This document shows, in pieces, positions 1-9,150 of a stretch of 64,000 nt of DNA (the first letter of the stretch is position 1; each line of letters opens with the position of its first letter). The DNA comes from Myroides sp. WP-1 (GTDB lineage: Bacteria > Bacteroidota > Bacteroidia > Flavobacteriales > Flavobacteriaceae), in contig NZ_JACHTC010000010.1 in NCBI RefSeq assembly GCF_014145635.1, positions 59,331 through 123,330 of the forward strand, written 5' to 3'. Under the pieces are notes generated by a model. The model worked only from the letters and a program-made list of their open reading frames with translations. It did no database searches and had not been told where the DNA came from. The position numbers and the translations under genes are program-made.

Positions 1-404
1 TTGATCAAAGGTAATTGATCAATAACGGACATTAACTTATCGTAGATCTCTTGGTCAGATACCACGCAATAACTTGCTTCAGAATGACTCAAGATGAACT
101 GATAGTCTTCAGGTGAAATAGTAGGGTAAATCGGAATATTTTGTGCGCCAATCTGTAAAATACCAATATCCAATAAATTCCATTTGGTTTGGTTATTACT
201 AGAAATTACAGCGATTTTTTCATTGGGTTGTACTCCTAATTTCAAAAGCGCACGCGATATAGCGTTTGCTTTTTTTAGGTAGTCTGCGGATGACGTCTTT
301 TCCCAAACACCGTTAACTTTGGTTACCAGCGCATCTTCCAATGGAAAATGTTCATGTTGGAAATAAGGTATATCAAAAAGTCTTGTTGGATTCATCATCT
401 TCAT
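1..404 (-). CDS. AMP-dependent (long-chain fatty acid) CoA synthetase, N-terminal part
   Basis: Partial gene running off the left edge; about 134 N-terminal residues are visible. The start MKMMNPTRLFDIPYF and the following segments (TKVNGVWEKTS, ISRALLKLGVQPNEKIAVISS, GAQNIPIYPTISPEDYQF) match the N-terminal domain of Bacteroidetes long-chain acyl-CoA synthetases, where the region around WNLLDIGILQIGA leads into the AMP-binding domain. Such enzymes activate fatty acids with ATP and CoA at the inner membrane. Two further in-frame ATGs lie within six bases (at 398 and 395), so the exact start is uncertain. The AMP-binding P-loop and the C-terminal lid are outside the window. Function is family inference from the N-terminus alone. 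Confidence 0.8.
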   Translation of the reverse strand, partial: MKMMNPTRLFDIPYFQHEHFPLEDALVTKVNGVWEKTSSADYLKKANAISRALLKLGVQPNEKIAVISSNNQTKWNLLDIGILQIGAQNIPIYPTISPEDYQFILSHSEASYCVVSDQEIYDKLMSVIDQLPLI

Positions 405-615
405 TATTTATTAGTTACTGCAAAATACGAAAAAAAAGGGTAATTTATGACAAGTTACAGTAAAGTTGTTAACTTTTAAAAAAACAGAAGTTATTCTGCT
501 GAAGTAAGGGTGTGTTAGCTCTGTTATTCATAGCAAAAGTGATGTTTATTTGCTTAAAACAAGATGTTGAAAACAAAAAACGTCACTTTTTTATGAAACT
601 AGTAAAAAAATAAAA

Positions 616-2895
616 TTATCCTTTTTTAAATAAAACGGTAGGGTTTAAAACGAGCTTTTTTTGCTGCATTTCCTCTCGTTTGTCTCGAATAACTTTACTT
701 ATTTTTAGAATTTTTTCTGATAAATGTGCCAACCAAGTCAACTGTTGAATAACCATAGCAGATTCTTCCATTAAGTTTTTGATTTGCATATCATCTGTAT
801 ACGATTTTTTCAATTCGTATTCTCTAACGTTTTGCAAATAGCTCATACTTACACGATAGCTCTCTTGATCTTCCGCTGTGATTAGATCTTCTTCACTAGG
901 CGTATTATTGAGTAAATTGTGTGTTAGCTGTAAATTTTTGTCAATATAATCCATCACCAAATTAAATGATTCAGAAGCTTTAGTTGTATGACGCGATTGT
1001 ACATATACTCCAATAGATGCTGCAGTAGATAAGAAGGTGTGATTTAATACTGCTAATTCGTAAATTTCAGAACGCAAACGCTGTTTGGATTTTGGTTCTT
1101 GAATCATGCGCTGAAAGGAAGCCATTAAGTTTCCGATTTCGATAAAAGCGTATTTACGCGCTAATTTATATGATAAGGTTGGATCGTTCTTTTGGTTGTA
1201 AATCTCTTTAATCTCTTTGACATATTTTTGATTGGCCTGAATGGATTTCGACAAGTGTACGTTGACATTTAAAAACTCCCAAGAAGGCCATAGAATATAG
1301 TTTGCTCCAAGGGCTAACAAGGCTCCAATTAAGGTATCAATGACGCGATAAATCAATAAGTCCATGAAGTTAGGCGTAAGGATTGCGTAAATTAGAACCA
1401 CATACATGGTGATAAAAGTAACCCCAATTTTGTAATCTGTATGGGAAAACCAATAGCCTAAAACCATCATTAGAATAGTTAAGTAAGCAATGAGAGTGTG
1501 GTTATCTTGAAGGATAAACAATAAACCAAAGGCAATTAACCCCCCTAGTACCGTACCGATTACACGTTCAAAAGAACGCGTTTTAGTTAAACCATATCCA
1601 GGTCTCATAATCACGACAATCGTTAGTAAGATCCAATATCCATTGAGTAAATTGAAGAAATTACTAATAATCAATCCGATTAAAATGGTGAGAGTTAAAC
1701 GCGTAGCATGTCTAAATATAGTCGACGTAAAGTTTAAGTTGACGATTAATGTCTCCCAACGATAGTGTACAGGAGTTAAGAACTTCTCTAACTCTTTGAA
1801 GCGATCTTCTACATTATCACTAAATGTTTTTTCCGTTAAGATGCGCTCTAAAATATGAATCTTATCGATTTGGCTTTGTGCGTAGTGTAATACATTCGAA
1901 AAGGAAAGTACAGCTTCTACTTTATTGGGTGATTTACTGTTGTCAATAAAGGCGGTCAATTTATCTTGTAGCGCGAGAAGCTTTCGATCAAAGTCGTATT
2001 TAGGTTTGTAGTTTAATCCCATGTTGAGGGAGTCACCAATGTCTTTAATGGCAGCAGATAAATCTTCGGCTAAGGCTTGATAATCGCGAATAATTGTCGG
2101 GTCGTCTTCGTCGAGTAAAGCGTGTAATTCTTTGTGATCGAATGAAGTAGAGACAGCAATTTCCAAGATTTCTACTAAAGTTGAAAAGGCTACAAGTAGA
2201 CGTCTGTTGTTTGAGGAGTTTCCTGTATTGGCTTTGTTAAGGACTAAAAACTCACGGAGATTTTCGTGTACTTCATTGAGTTTAATTTGAATATTGAGTT
2301 GTTCTTCAACAATTTTATCTGCATTAGTACCTTTGGTCCATAATTGAGCGCGATACTTTAGATATTCTGCTGTTAAGTCCATACATTCAGAGGTTTGTAA
2401 CACCCCATAACGTCTTGGTCTAACAAAGTAAAAGACGAGTGATACAACGAGATAGAGCAAACCACCTAACAAAAGTAATAAACCGTGTATCCACAAATCC
2501 TTACCTGTATAGCTATGAGCTAATCCCAAACTCGCTGCTAATAATCCACTAAATGAAAGCATGTTAGCACGATGCCCGTATACAGAGATCATCCCTAAAC
2601 TAAAGAGGATGAAGATGAAAACGGGATAGAAATACCAATGTCCTTGTGTCAAGGATAGAAGTAAGGTTACAAAGGGAACCATTAAGGCACCGACTAAGAT
2701 ACCGTTGATTTTGTCCTTGAGGTTACTCGGAATATCGACAGGCGCAGTAAGTAAAGCACCAACAGCCATAGCAAAAGCCCAGTCAAATTGCTGGGTGGGC
2801 ATAAAAATTAAAAAGGGAATTACGGCCGAAATGGTGATTTTTAACGAATCTGCTAAATGTGTATTGTCGGTATATTTTCTTGCTTTTTGAAGCAT
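616..2895 (-). CDS. FUSC-family (YccS/YhfK-like) inner membrane protein
   Basis: A 759-residue integral membrane protein with the two-half architecture of the FUSC family (YccS/YhfK, aromatic-acid exporter-like proteins). About six hydrophobic segments occupy residues 18-165, a long soluble region with coiled-coil character follows (170-390), and a second membrane block covers about 395-545. The second block carries the family signature around YWILLTIVVIMRPGYG and TKTRSFERVIGTVLGG, with its conserved R-P-G and R...R..GT..G pattern. The C-terminal 200 residues are cytoplasmic and charged. Known relatives are putative efflux or stress permeases; the substrate cannot be read from sequence. It is transcribed toward the acyl-CoA synthetase 211 bp downstream, with no obvious shared operon signal. 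Confidence 0.85.
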   Translation of the reverse strand: MLQKARKYTDNTHLADSLKITISAVIPFLIFMPTQQFDWAFAMAVGALLTAPVDIPSNLKDKINGILVGALMVPFVTLLLSLTQGHWYFYPVFIFILFSLGMISVYGHRANMLSFSGLLAASLGLAHSYTGKDLWIHGLLLLLGGLLYLVVSLVFYFVRPRRYGVLQTSECMDLTAEYLKYRAQLWTKGTNADKIVEEQLNIQIKLNEVHENLREFLVLNKANTGNSSNNRRLLVAFSTLVEILEIAVSTSFDHKELHALLDEDDPTIIRDYQALAEDLSAAIKDIGDSLNMGLNYKPKYDFDRKLLALQDKLTAFIDNSKSPNKVEAVLSFSNVLHYAQSQIDKIHILERILTEKTFSDNVEDRFKELEKFLTPVHYRWETLIVNLNFTSTIFRHATRLTLTILIGLIISNFFNLLNGYWILLTIVVIMRPGYGLTKTRSFERVIGTVLGGLIAFGLLFILQDNHTLIAYLTILMMVLGYWFSHTDYKIGVTFITMYVVLIYAILTPNFMDLLIYRVIDTLIGALLALGANYILWPSWEFLNVNVHLSKSIQANQKYVKEIKEIYNQKNDPTLSYKLARKYAFIEIGNLMASFQRMIQEPKSKQRLRSEIYELAVLNHTFLSTAASIGVYVQSRHTTKASESFNLVMDYIDKNLQLTHNLLNNTPSEEDLITAEDQESYRVSMSYLQNVREYELKKSYTDDMQIKNLMEESAMVIQQLTWLAHLSEKILKISKVIRDKREEMQQKKLVLNPTVLFKKG

Positions 2896-3102
2896 ATATT
2901 TAGTGGCTTAGGTTTAGTTTTCTTTTTTTAATCTGCAATTTTTTGTTTTAAGCGGTATACTATCTGTAAAATAGCTTCTTACAAGTCAATTTGATGTACA
3001 TTCTTTTTTTTACTAGTATTATTTTCTATAAAGTTACTCAAAAAGCTTTATTGTAGATGGTTTACAGCTTTGAATTTAATAATAATTTAAAACTAAAGCA
3101 AC

Positions 3103-3804
3103 TTATGTGAGCAAAGGCATCAAAAGAGACAAAATGAGAGGGGCTAGTATGGCTGTTAAAATGCCATTAAAAATCATACCCACACTCGCAAAAGCCCCGT
3201 ATTTATTGCTGATTTCCATTGCTTTCATGGTTCCCATAGCATGAGAAGAAGTACCCAATGCAATACCTTGTGACATCGGGTTGCTGATACGCGTTATTTT
3301 TAAGACCTGAAAACCAATCATGCTACCAAAAATTCCTGCAATCATTACAGCAGCGGCTGTAATGGAGGGAATACCATGTACTGTTTTTGAGATTTCAAGG
3401 GCAATGGGAGTACTCACTGATTTTGGAACTAAAGAGTAAATGATCTCTTGTTCTGCACCTGTCCAATGCGCCAACAACACAACAGAGATAATCCCCGTCA
3501 TACAACCCGCTAATTGACTGATGACTATCGGAAATAATTGTTTCTTAATAACAGGCCAATTAAGGTACAACGGAATTGCCAATGCTACAATTGAAGGTTT
3601 GAGGAAAAAATCAATATACTGTCCTGCTTGACTGAAACTCGCATAAGGAATATCGAGCACCACTAAGTAGGTAATGAGAATGGCGGTTGACAAAATAATA
3701 GGATTGAAAACAAGCCATTTGTACTTTTCAGTTAATGAAAGACCGAGTGCATAGAACGCTACGACTAAAAAGAGTAGAAAGGTTGGATTGGATAAAAAAC
3801 TCAT
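3103..3804 (-). CDS. lrgB: LrgB/CidB-family membrane protein
   Basis: A 233-residue, highly hydrophobic protein of the LrgB/YohK family. Motifs include SLVPKSVSTPIALEISKTVHG and GTSSHAMGTMKAMEI, the conserved core of this family. LrgB works with the holin-like LrgA in control of murein hydrolase activity or, in some bacteria, in pyruvate or glycolate transport. I use the start at MSFLSNPTFLL: it forms an ATGA overlap with the lrgA stop codon, which indicates translational coupling. An upstream in-frame start would add 15 Lys-rich residues overlapping lrgA and is less likely. Which physiological role applies is not decidable from sequence. Confidence 0.9.
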   Translation of the reverse strand: MSFLSNPTFLLFLVVAFYALGLSLTEKYKWLVFNPIILSTAILITYLVVLDIPYASFSQAGQYIDFFLKPSIVALAIPLYLNWPVIKKQLFPIVISQLAGCMTGIISVVLLAHWTGAEQEIIYSLVPKSVSTPIALEISKTVHGIPSITAAAVMIAGIFGSMIGFQVLKITRISNPMSQGIALGTSSHAMGTMKAMEISNKYGAFASVGMIFNGILTAILAPLILSLLMPLLT

Positions 3805-4148
3805 TTTTTTCTTTTTCTTAAAAGTTGATGTGTGAATCCCGTGATACATACAACGAGAACTGTACTGAGTAGAGTGGCTACGATGAGAGGAACAAAGGAG
3901 GCCTGAAGGAGATCAAAATAATTGAGCATGGCTACACAAGGTGGAACAAAAAAGATTCCCATGTTGCGCATGAGAAAACCCGAGATATCTTGAATGGCAT
4001 CTACTTTTACGGTTTGGGTTTGCAAGAGTGTCCACAGGGTGATAAGACCGATAATACTTGAAGGAAGCTTGATGTCTGTGAGGTAAATGATTAATTCACC
4101 AAAGGCAAGGCAGCCAAAGATGACTGCAACTTGTTTGACTACGTTCAT
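3801..4148 (-). CDS. lrgA: LrgA/CidA-family holin-like protein
   Basis: A 115-residue protein with four hydrophobic segments, the usual size for LrgA/CidA. The segments around FGELIIYLTDIKLPSSIIG and LMRNMGIFFVPPCVAMLNY match the family's conserved LPGSIIG-like and FFVPP-like motifs. Members form oligomeric inner-membrane assemblies and pair with LrgB. The stop overlaps the lrgB start (ATGA). A convincing Bacteroidetes promoter lies just upstream (4168-4195). The divergent neighbour is the susC-like gene. Confidence 0.9.
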   Translation of the reverse strand: MNVVKQVAVIFGCLAFGELIIYLTDIKLPSSIIGLITLWTLLQTQTVKVDAIQDISGFLMRNMGIFFVPPCVAMLNYFDLLQASFVPLIVATLLSTVLVVCITGFTHQLLRKRKK

Positions 4149-4487
4149 TTTGGATGTGATTTTTGTGCAAAATTACTAAAAGGGATTCGGAGCAAAGTGA
4201 CAAATACCTGATAATTTCGCAGTTATCCTCGTTAAAATTTATTGAAAAAAAGAAGAATGTCTTCAATGATTTGAGGGGTATTTCTGTAAATTAAAACGTG
4301 TAGAATGAAATTATTGTTGTTTATGGTGTTGATGTATAGTGAGTTGTGTATAGATGTTATATTATTGTTTCGATTTAGGGTAATTCTTAATACTTAGTTA
4401 AAGTAAAAACGGGGATTCTTGTTTTTTACGTAATACGCATACAAGGCGAAAACACAATATTTGTCTCAACTAAATTAAAAGAAAACC
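4149..4487. other. Divergent intergenic region lrgA / susC
   Basis: 339 bases between two divergent genes. It holds the lrgAB promoter at its left end. On the susC side there is AT-rich sequence but no exact TAnnTTTG box. No repeats, small ORF or RNA gene were recognised. Confidence 0.5.
4168..4195 (-). promoter_or_regulatory. Putative Bacteroidetes promoter for lrgAB
   Basis: Read on the minus strand, a -7 box TAATTTTG (4168-4175), matching TAnnTTTG, is preceded after 17 bases by a TTG -33 element (4193-4195). It sits about 20 bases upstream of the lrgA start. Confidence 0.5.
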
Positions 4488-7400
4488 ATGAGACAGCAAT
4501 TACTATTTTGGAATACCGTATTCCTATTTTGTGTAACGCTAACGTATGCGCAACAAAAGCGAAACGTTACAGGGGTAGTACAAGATGAAACGGGACTAGA
4601 ATTACCAGGCGCGTCTGTTGTGATTAAAGGAACAACAGTGGGTACAACAACTGATTTAAATGGAAAATTCTCCTTAACTGTAGAAGAGAAAGATTGGATA
4701 GTTGTTTCATTTATTGGATATAGAAACAGTGAGAAAGCAGTTCAAAAAACAACCGACTTTACTTTTGTTTTAGTTCCTGAACAAGCGTCTTTAGATGAGG
4801 TAGTGATTACGGCATTAGGTATTTCCAAAGCAGAGAAAAAAATTGGATATGCAACACAAAATATAGATGTAAAAAAAGTACAAGAAGTAGCTACTCCTAA
4901 TATGGGAAGCTTGTTGAGCGGTCAGGTAGCAGGATTGCAAGTGTCTAACCCTCCAGGGATGCTCCAATCGCCCAAGTTTTCTTTGAGAGGTAAAGATCCG
5001 TTGATTGTAATTGATGGAATTCCCGTTACGACAGATTTTTACGACGTTTCTCCAGAGGATATTGCCAATATTAACGTGTTAAAAGGTACAAGTGCTTCGG
5101 TATTATACGGTTCATTAGGACGTAATGGAGCAATTATGATTACGACTAAAAATGCTCAGAAAGAGGGCGTTTCTGTTGAGGTTTCTCAAAACACCATGAT
5201 TAGCGCAGGGTACACTTTATTTCCGAAAACACAAAATGAATATGGAAGTGGATCAAACGGTAAATATGAATTTTGGGATGGAAAAGATGGAGGAATTAGC
5301 GATGGGGATATGATTTGGGGACCTAAATTTGAACCTGGAGTAAAAATAGCACAATGGAATAGCCCTATTCGCGATAAAGAAACAGGAAGCGTGATTCCTT
5401 GGTACGGAAACGTAGAGGGAACGCAATACGATGATAAATCGCGTTATGAGAGAGTACCTATTGCTTGGGAGTACCACGATAACTTAAAAGAATTTTTAGA
5501 AACCGGAATTATCTCTCGAACAAATTTTGCTGTTACGAGTAAATCAGAAAAAGGATCGTATCGCTTAGGTGGAGACTTTTCTTATAACAAAGATCGCGTG
5601 CCAAATACAAGTATGTATAGAGGAAGTTTGAATTTTAAATCAACCACGCATCTTACTGATAAATTGACGCTAAACTCAAAGCTAGCTTATAGTCGCGTGC
5701 ATGCACCCAATGTCCCAAATTACGACTATAATCCAAGTGGACACATGTATACTATCTTGATTTGGATGGGTGATGACGTGAATGGACGTGATTTAAAGAA
5801 CAATTTATGGACGCCAGGAATGGAAGGATATAAACAAGCAAGTTACAATTATGCTTGGTATAATAATCCTTGGTTTGGTTCGGAATATTTTAAACGCATT
5901 TGGAATAAAGATGTTACAAACGCACAATTGAGCTTGAGTTATCAAGCAACAGAAGATTTGATGTTACAAGGGAGAGCATCGATGATTTCTACTAACAACA
6001 ATACAGAATTGCAAAGTCCGAAGTCATATTTTAACTACAGTACCTCAAGAGAAGGTGGATATAGTTTAGAGCAAAATGAACGTTTGGATATTGATTATGA
6101 TTTCTTGGCGATGTACAACAAGAGCATTTCTGACAATTTTGATATTAATGTGAACGCAGGAGCTGCTTCTCGTTACTATCGCATTGCGAATTCATTTGCA
6201 GCGGCTGATGGATTAACTGTTCCAGGGGTACATAACCTTGGAAATTCAAAAGGTCCTGTAACTGCAACAAACTATTTAGAAAAAAAGGCTGTAAATAGTG
6301 TGTATGGTACCATAGAATTTGATTTGTATAATGCTTTCTTTTTGAGCTTTGCTGGGCGTAATGACTGGTCTTCAGCACTGGCGAAAAGTCAGCGTTCTTA
6401 TTTCTATCCTTCGGCTTCCCTCAGTGTGGTTGTCTCCAACTTAGTGGATCTGCCAGAACAAATCGATTACCTAAAAATGTATACTTCTTGGGCTAACGTA
6501 TCCAGCGATTTGACTCCTTATCAGTTGCAGTCAACTTATTCGCCAGTGACTCCTGCTTTTAATGGAAATCAAATGGTAGAATATCCCAATGCAATTTTAA
6601 ACCCTTATTTATTACCTGAGAAATCAAAAACGTATGAGGTTGGTTTGTCAAGTGCTTTTTATAAGAAACGCTTAAATTTAGATGTAACCTATTATCGCGT
6701 ATTAGATTCAAACTTTATCATCGACTATCCCGTTTCAGAAGCTTCTGGATTTAACAATATGAAAGTTAACGGAAATGAATATACAACAAATGGTTGGGAG
6801 GTTTCATTGTCGGGAGCGGTAGTGAAAAACGATAATTTTCAATGGAATTCAGCTATTAACTGGAGTACTAGAACAAGACGCATAACAAAAATTCACGAAG
6901 GTGCTGAGAAGTTTGGTGACTTGCGTCTGAATGATCGCGTGGACGCTTACTATGGAACGGAATGGATGAAATCGCCAGATGGACAAGTAATTCTAGATGA
7001 AAAAACAGGGATGCCTACAGCTAATAAACAAGCAACGTATTTAGGTCATAAAGATCCGAAATGGACTTTGGGATGGAATAATAGTTTCAAATACAAAAAC
7101 TGGGGATTGAATATCGGTATTGATGGTATTTGGGGCGGTGTAATGCGCTCTGAAGTAGTAGAAAAAATGTGGTGGGGAGGAAAGCATCCTGAATCGGTGC
7201 AATATAGAGACGAAGAGTACAAAACAGGAAATGCGGTATTTGTACCGAATGGGGTGAATCTTGTTTCGGGTGAATTAGTAACGGATGTTCAAGGTAATGT
7301 GATTTCGGATACCCGCGTTTTCAAAACGCATACAGGAGCAGTGAACTGGCAGAGTTGGGCACAAAACTATCCATATCGCGCAAGAGTAACTGAAAAAGAA

Positions 7401-7655
7401 AGTAAATTATTTGCTAACGTATTCGATCGTACGTATTTCAAATTGAGAACATTAAGCTTGTCTTATGATTTCACACCAATGGTAAAGTCAGAGCGTATTA
7501 GTCAATTGTCCGCTTCTTTAACAGGGTACAACCTCTTCATGTGGAAAAAATCAAAAGGACTATACTCGGATCCGGATTACGATACAGCAAATAAAAACGA
7601 TATCCAAGACCCTTCAACACGTTGGATCGGATTAGCCGTACAAGTTAAATTTTAA
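4488..7655 (+). CDS. SusC/RagA-family TonB-linked outer membrane receptor
   Basis: A 1055-residue TonB-dependent transporter. A signal peptide (residues 1-21, cleaved near TYAQQK) is followed by a carboxypeptidase-regulatory-like barrel domain (about 25-110, with GVVQDETGLELPGASVVIKG). The plug domain (about 115-220) has the family motifs SLLSGQVAGLQVSNP, SLRGKDPLIVIDGIPV and VLKGTSASVLYGSLG. The rest is the 22-strand beta barrel, ending in an aromatic-rich final strand (IGLAVQVKF). SusC proteins import ligands captured by their SusD lid at TonB's expense. The susD-like gene starts 18 bases downstream and a phospholipase C follows. From this context I infer uptake of a phospholipid-derived or lipid-linked nutrient, but no substrate can be read from the barrel. 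Confidence 0.92.
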   Translation: MRQQLLFWNTVFLFCVTLTYAQQKRNVTGVVQDETGLELPGASVVIKGTTVGTTTDLNGKFSLTVEEKDWIVVSFIGYRNSEKAVQKTTDFTFVLVPEQASLDEVVITALGISKAEKKIGYATQNIDVKKVQEVATPNMGSLLSGQVAGLQVSNPPGMLQSPKFSLRGKDPLIVIDGIPVTTDFYDVSPEDIANINVLKGTSASVLYGSLGRNGAIMITTKNAQKEGVSVEVSQNTMISAGYTLFPKTQNEYGSGSNGKYEFWDGKDGGISDGDMIWGPKFEPGVKIAQWNSPIRDKETGSVIPWYGNVEGTQYDDKSRYERVPIAWEYHDNLKEFLETGIISRTNFAVTSKSEKGSYRLGGDFSYNKDRVPNTSMYRGSLNFKSTTHLTDKLTLNSKLAYSRVHAPNVPNYDYNPSGHMYTILIWMGDDVNGRDLKNNLWTPGMEGYKQASYNYAWYNNPWFGSEYFKRIWNKDVTNAQLSLSYQATEDLMLQGRASMISTNNNTELQSPKSYFNYSTSREGGYSLEQNERLDIDYDFLAMYNKSISDNFDINVNAGAASRYYRIANSFAAADGLTVPGVHNLGNSKGPVTATNYLEKKAVNSVYGTIEFDLYNAFFLSFAGRNDWSSALAKSQRSYFYPSASLSVVVSNLVDLPEQIDYLKMYTSWANVSSDLTPYQLQSTYSPVTPAFNGNQMVEYPNAILNPYLLPEKSKTYEVGLSSAFYKKRLNLDVTYYRVLDSNFIIDYPVSEASGFNNMKVNGNEYTTNGWEVSLSGAVVKNDNFQWNSAINWSTRTRRITKIHEGAEKFGDLRLNDRVDAYYGTEWMKSPDGQVILDEKTGMPTANKQATYLGHKDPKWTLGWNNSFKYKNWGLNIGIDGIWGGVMRSEVVEKMWWGGKHPESVQYRDEEYKTGNAVFVPNGVNLVSGELVTDVQGNVISDTRVFKTHTGAVNWQSWAQNYPYRARVTEKESKLFANVFDRTYFKLRTLSLSYDFTPMVKSERISQLSASLTGYNLFMWKKSKGLYSDPDYDTANKNDIQDPSTRWIGLAVQVKF

Positions 7656-7672
7656 TACCAAGAACTAAAGTC

Positions 7673-9145
7673 ATGAGAAAATATCTTAGAACCCTATATG
7701 CAATTACCTTGGCGATCACAGTAGTAGGATGCCATGATCTCGATAAATTAAATGAAGATCCCAATAAAATTAAGGAAACTGATCCTTATTTATTGTTGAC
7801 CAAAGTTGAAAAAACCGCTTTTTCACTTCAAAATATTGATAAAGAGTATGCAGCCCGTATGATTATACAAACAGATGGAGAAAGTACGTATCAGTATCTC
7901 AAATGGGGCAGTAAGGGATTTGATCGCTATAAAGATTTGTTGCAAACGCAAAAAATGATGGATGAGGCAGTGCGCACAGGAAAAGAAGAGTATTTGGCTG
8001 TTGGACACTTTTTAAAAGCTCATTTTTTTTATGAATTGACACTGACCTTTGGTGATATTCCTTTTTCAGAAGCTCTAAAAGGAGAAGACAAAATCCCATT
8101 TCCAAAGTATGACGAACAAGAAATGGTATTTGTTGGTATTTTGGAAGAGCTAGATAAAGCATCAGAAGTATTGAAAAAAGAAGTATCCCTTCAAGGAGAT
8201 ATTGTGTATAATGGCAATTTGAGTCGTTGGGAAAAATTAATTGAATCGTATAAACTAAAAGTTTTACTTACGTTGTCAAAAAAACAAAAAGTAGGAACTA
8301 TCGATATTGCTCAACGCTTTAATTCAATTTATCAAAAAGGAATTTTACTACAAGATAATGCGGATAATGGACAAATTACATTCTTTGACCAAGCAGGGAG
8401 TCGTTATCCTCAGTTCAATTCGAGTTCGTATGGTTCGAGTATGTATATGTCTTCCACATTTATTAACCTATTGAAAGAACGAAAAGACCCAAGGTTATTT
8501 GTCTTTGCACAGCGCACTGCATCTGCATTAGAACAAGGGCTGGCTGAAGATGATTTTGCAGGTTATAACGGTGGAGATCCTACTGTGCCATATGCAGAGA
8601 ACGAAAAATTAGTTCAAAGTAAAAATATCTCCAAGGTAAGAAATCGATACTACCAAGATCCGACAACAGAAACCAATGTGATTTTGAGTTATGCAGAGCT
8701 TCAATTTATTTTAGCTGAAGCAGCAGCTAGAGGATGGATTGCAGGAAGTGCAGAAGAGTTTTATCTCAAGGGAATTAAGGGAAATTTTGATTACTACGCA
8801 CAATATGCCAAAGGGTTAGGGCATTATTTTACAGCAGAACAATATGATCAATACATCCAACAAGAAGAAGTTCGCTATAAAGGACAGGACCTGATGGTAC
8901 AGTTAAATCAAATCCTAACGCAAAAGTACTTGATTATGTTTCACCAAGCTGGAATGAGTATTTACTTTGATTATTTGAGAACAGGGTTCCCCGCATTGAA
9001 ACTACAACAAGGGATTACTGCTCCAACGAGATGGCAATATCCGAGTTCTGAATACAACCGAAATCAAGCGAATTTACAAAAAGCATTAGATCGTCAGTTT
9101 AGCGGTTCAGACAATATTAGAGGCGTTAGTTGGTGGTTAAAATAA
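7673..9145 (+). CDS. SusD/RagB-family nutrient-binding outer membrane lipoprotein
   Basis: A 490-residue lipoprotein with lipobox TVVGC (acylated Cys20), followed by HDLDKLNEDPNKIKETDP, a typical N-terminus of the SusD-like_2 family. Internal alpha-helical TPR-like segments and the motif LSYAELQFILAEAAARGW with the closing NIRGVSWWLK region are family features. It is expected on the cell surface as the lid of the SusC barrel encoded immediately upstream. The next gene starts six bases downstream, so the three genes form one operon. Confidence 0.9.
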   Translation: MRKYLRTLYAITLAITVVGCHDLDKLNEDPNKIKETDPYLLLTKVEKTAFSLQNIDKEYAARMIIQTDGESTYQYLKWGSKGFDRYKDLLQTQKMMDEAVRTGKEEYLAVGHFLKAHFFYELTLTFGDIPFSEALKGEDKIPFPKYDEQEMVFVGILEELDKASEVLKKEVSLQGDIVYNGNLSRWEKLIESYKLKVLLTLSKKQKVGTIDIAQRFNSIYQKGILLQDNADNGQITFFDQAGSRYPQFNSSSYGSSMYMSSTFINLLKERKDPRLFVFAQRTASALEQGLAEDDFAGYNGGDPTVPYAENEKLVQSKNISKVRNRYYQDPTTETNVILSYAELQFILAEAAARGWIAGSAEEFYLKGIKGNFDYYAQYAKGLGHYFTAEQYDQYIQQEEVRYKGQDLMVQLNQILTQKYLIMFHQAGMSIYFDYLRTGFPALKLQQGITAPTRWQYPSSEYNRNQANLQKALDRQFSGSDNIRGVSWWLK

Positions 9146-9150
9146 GAGAT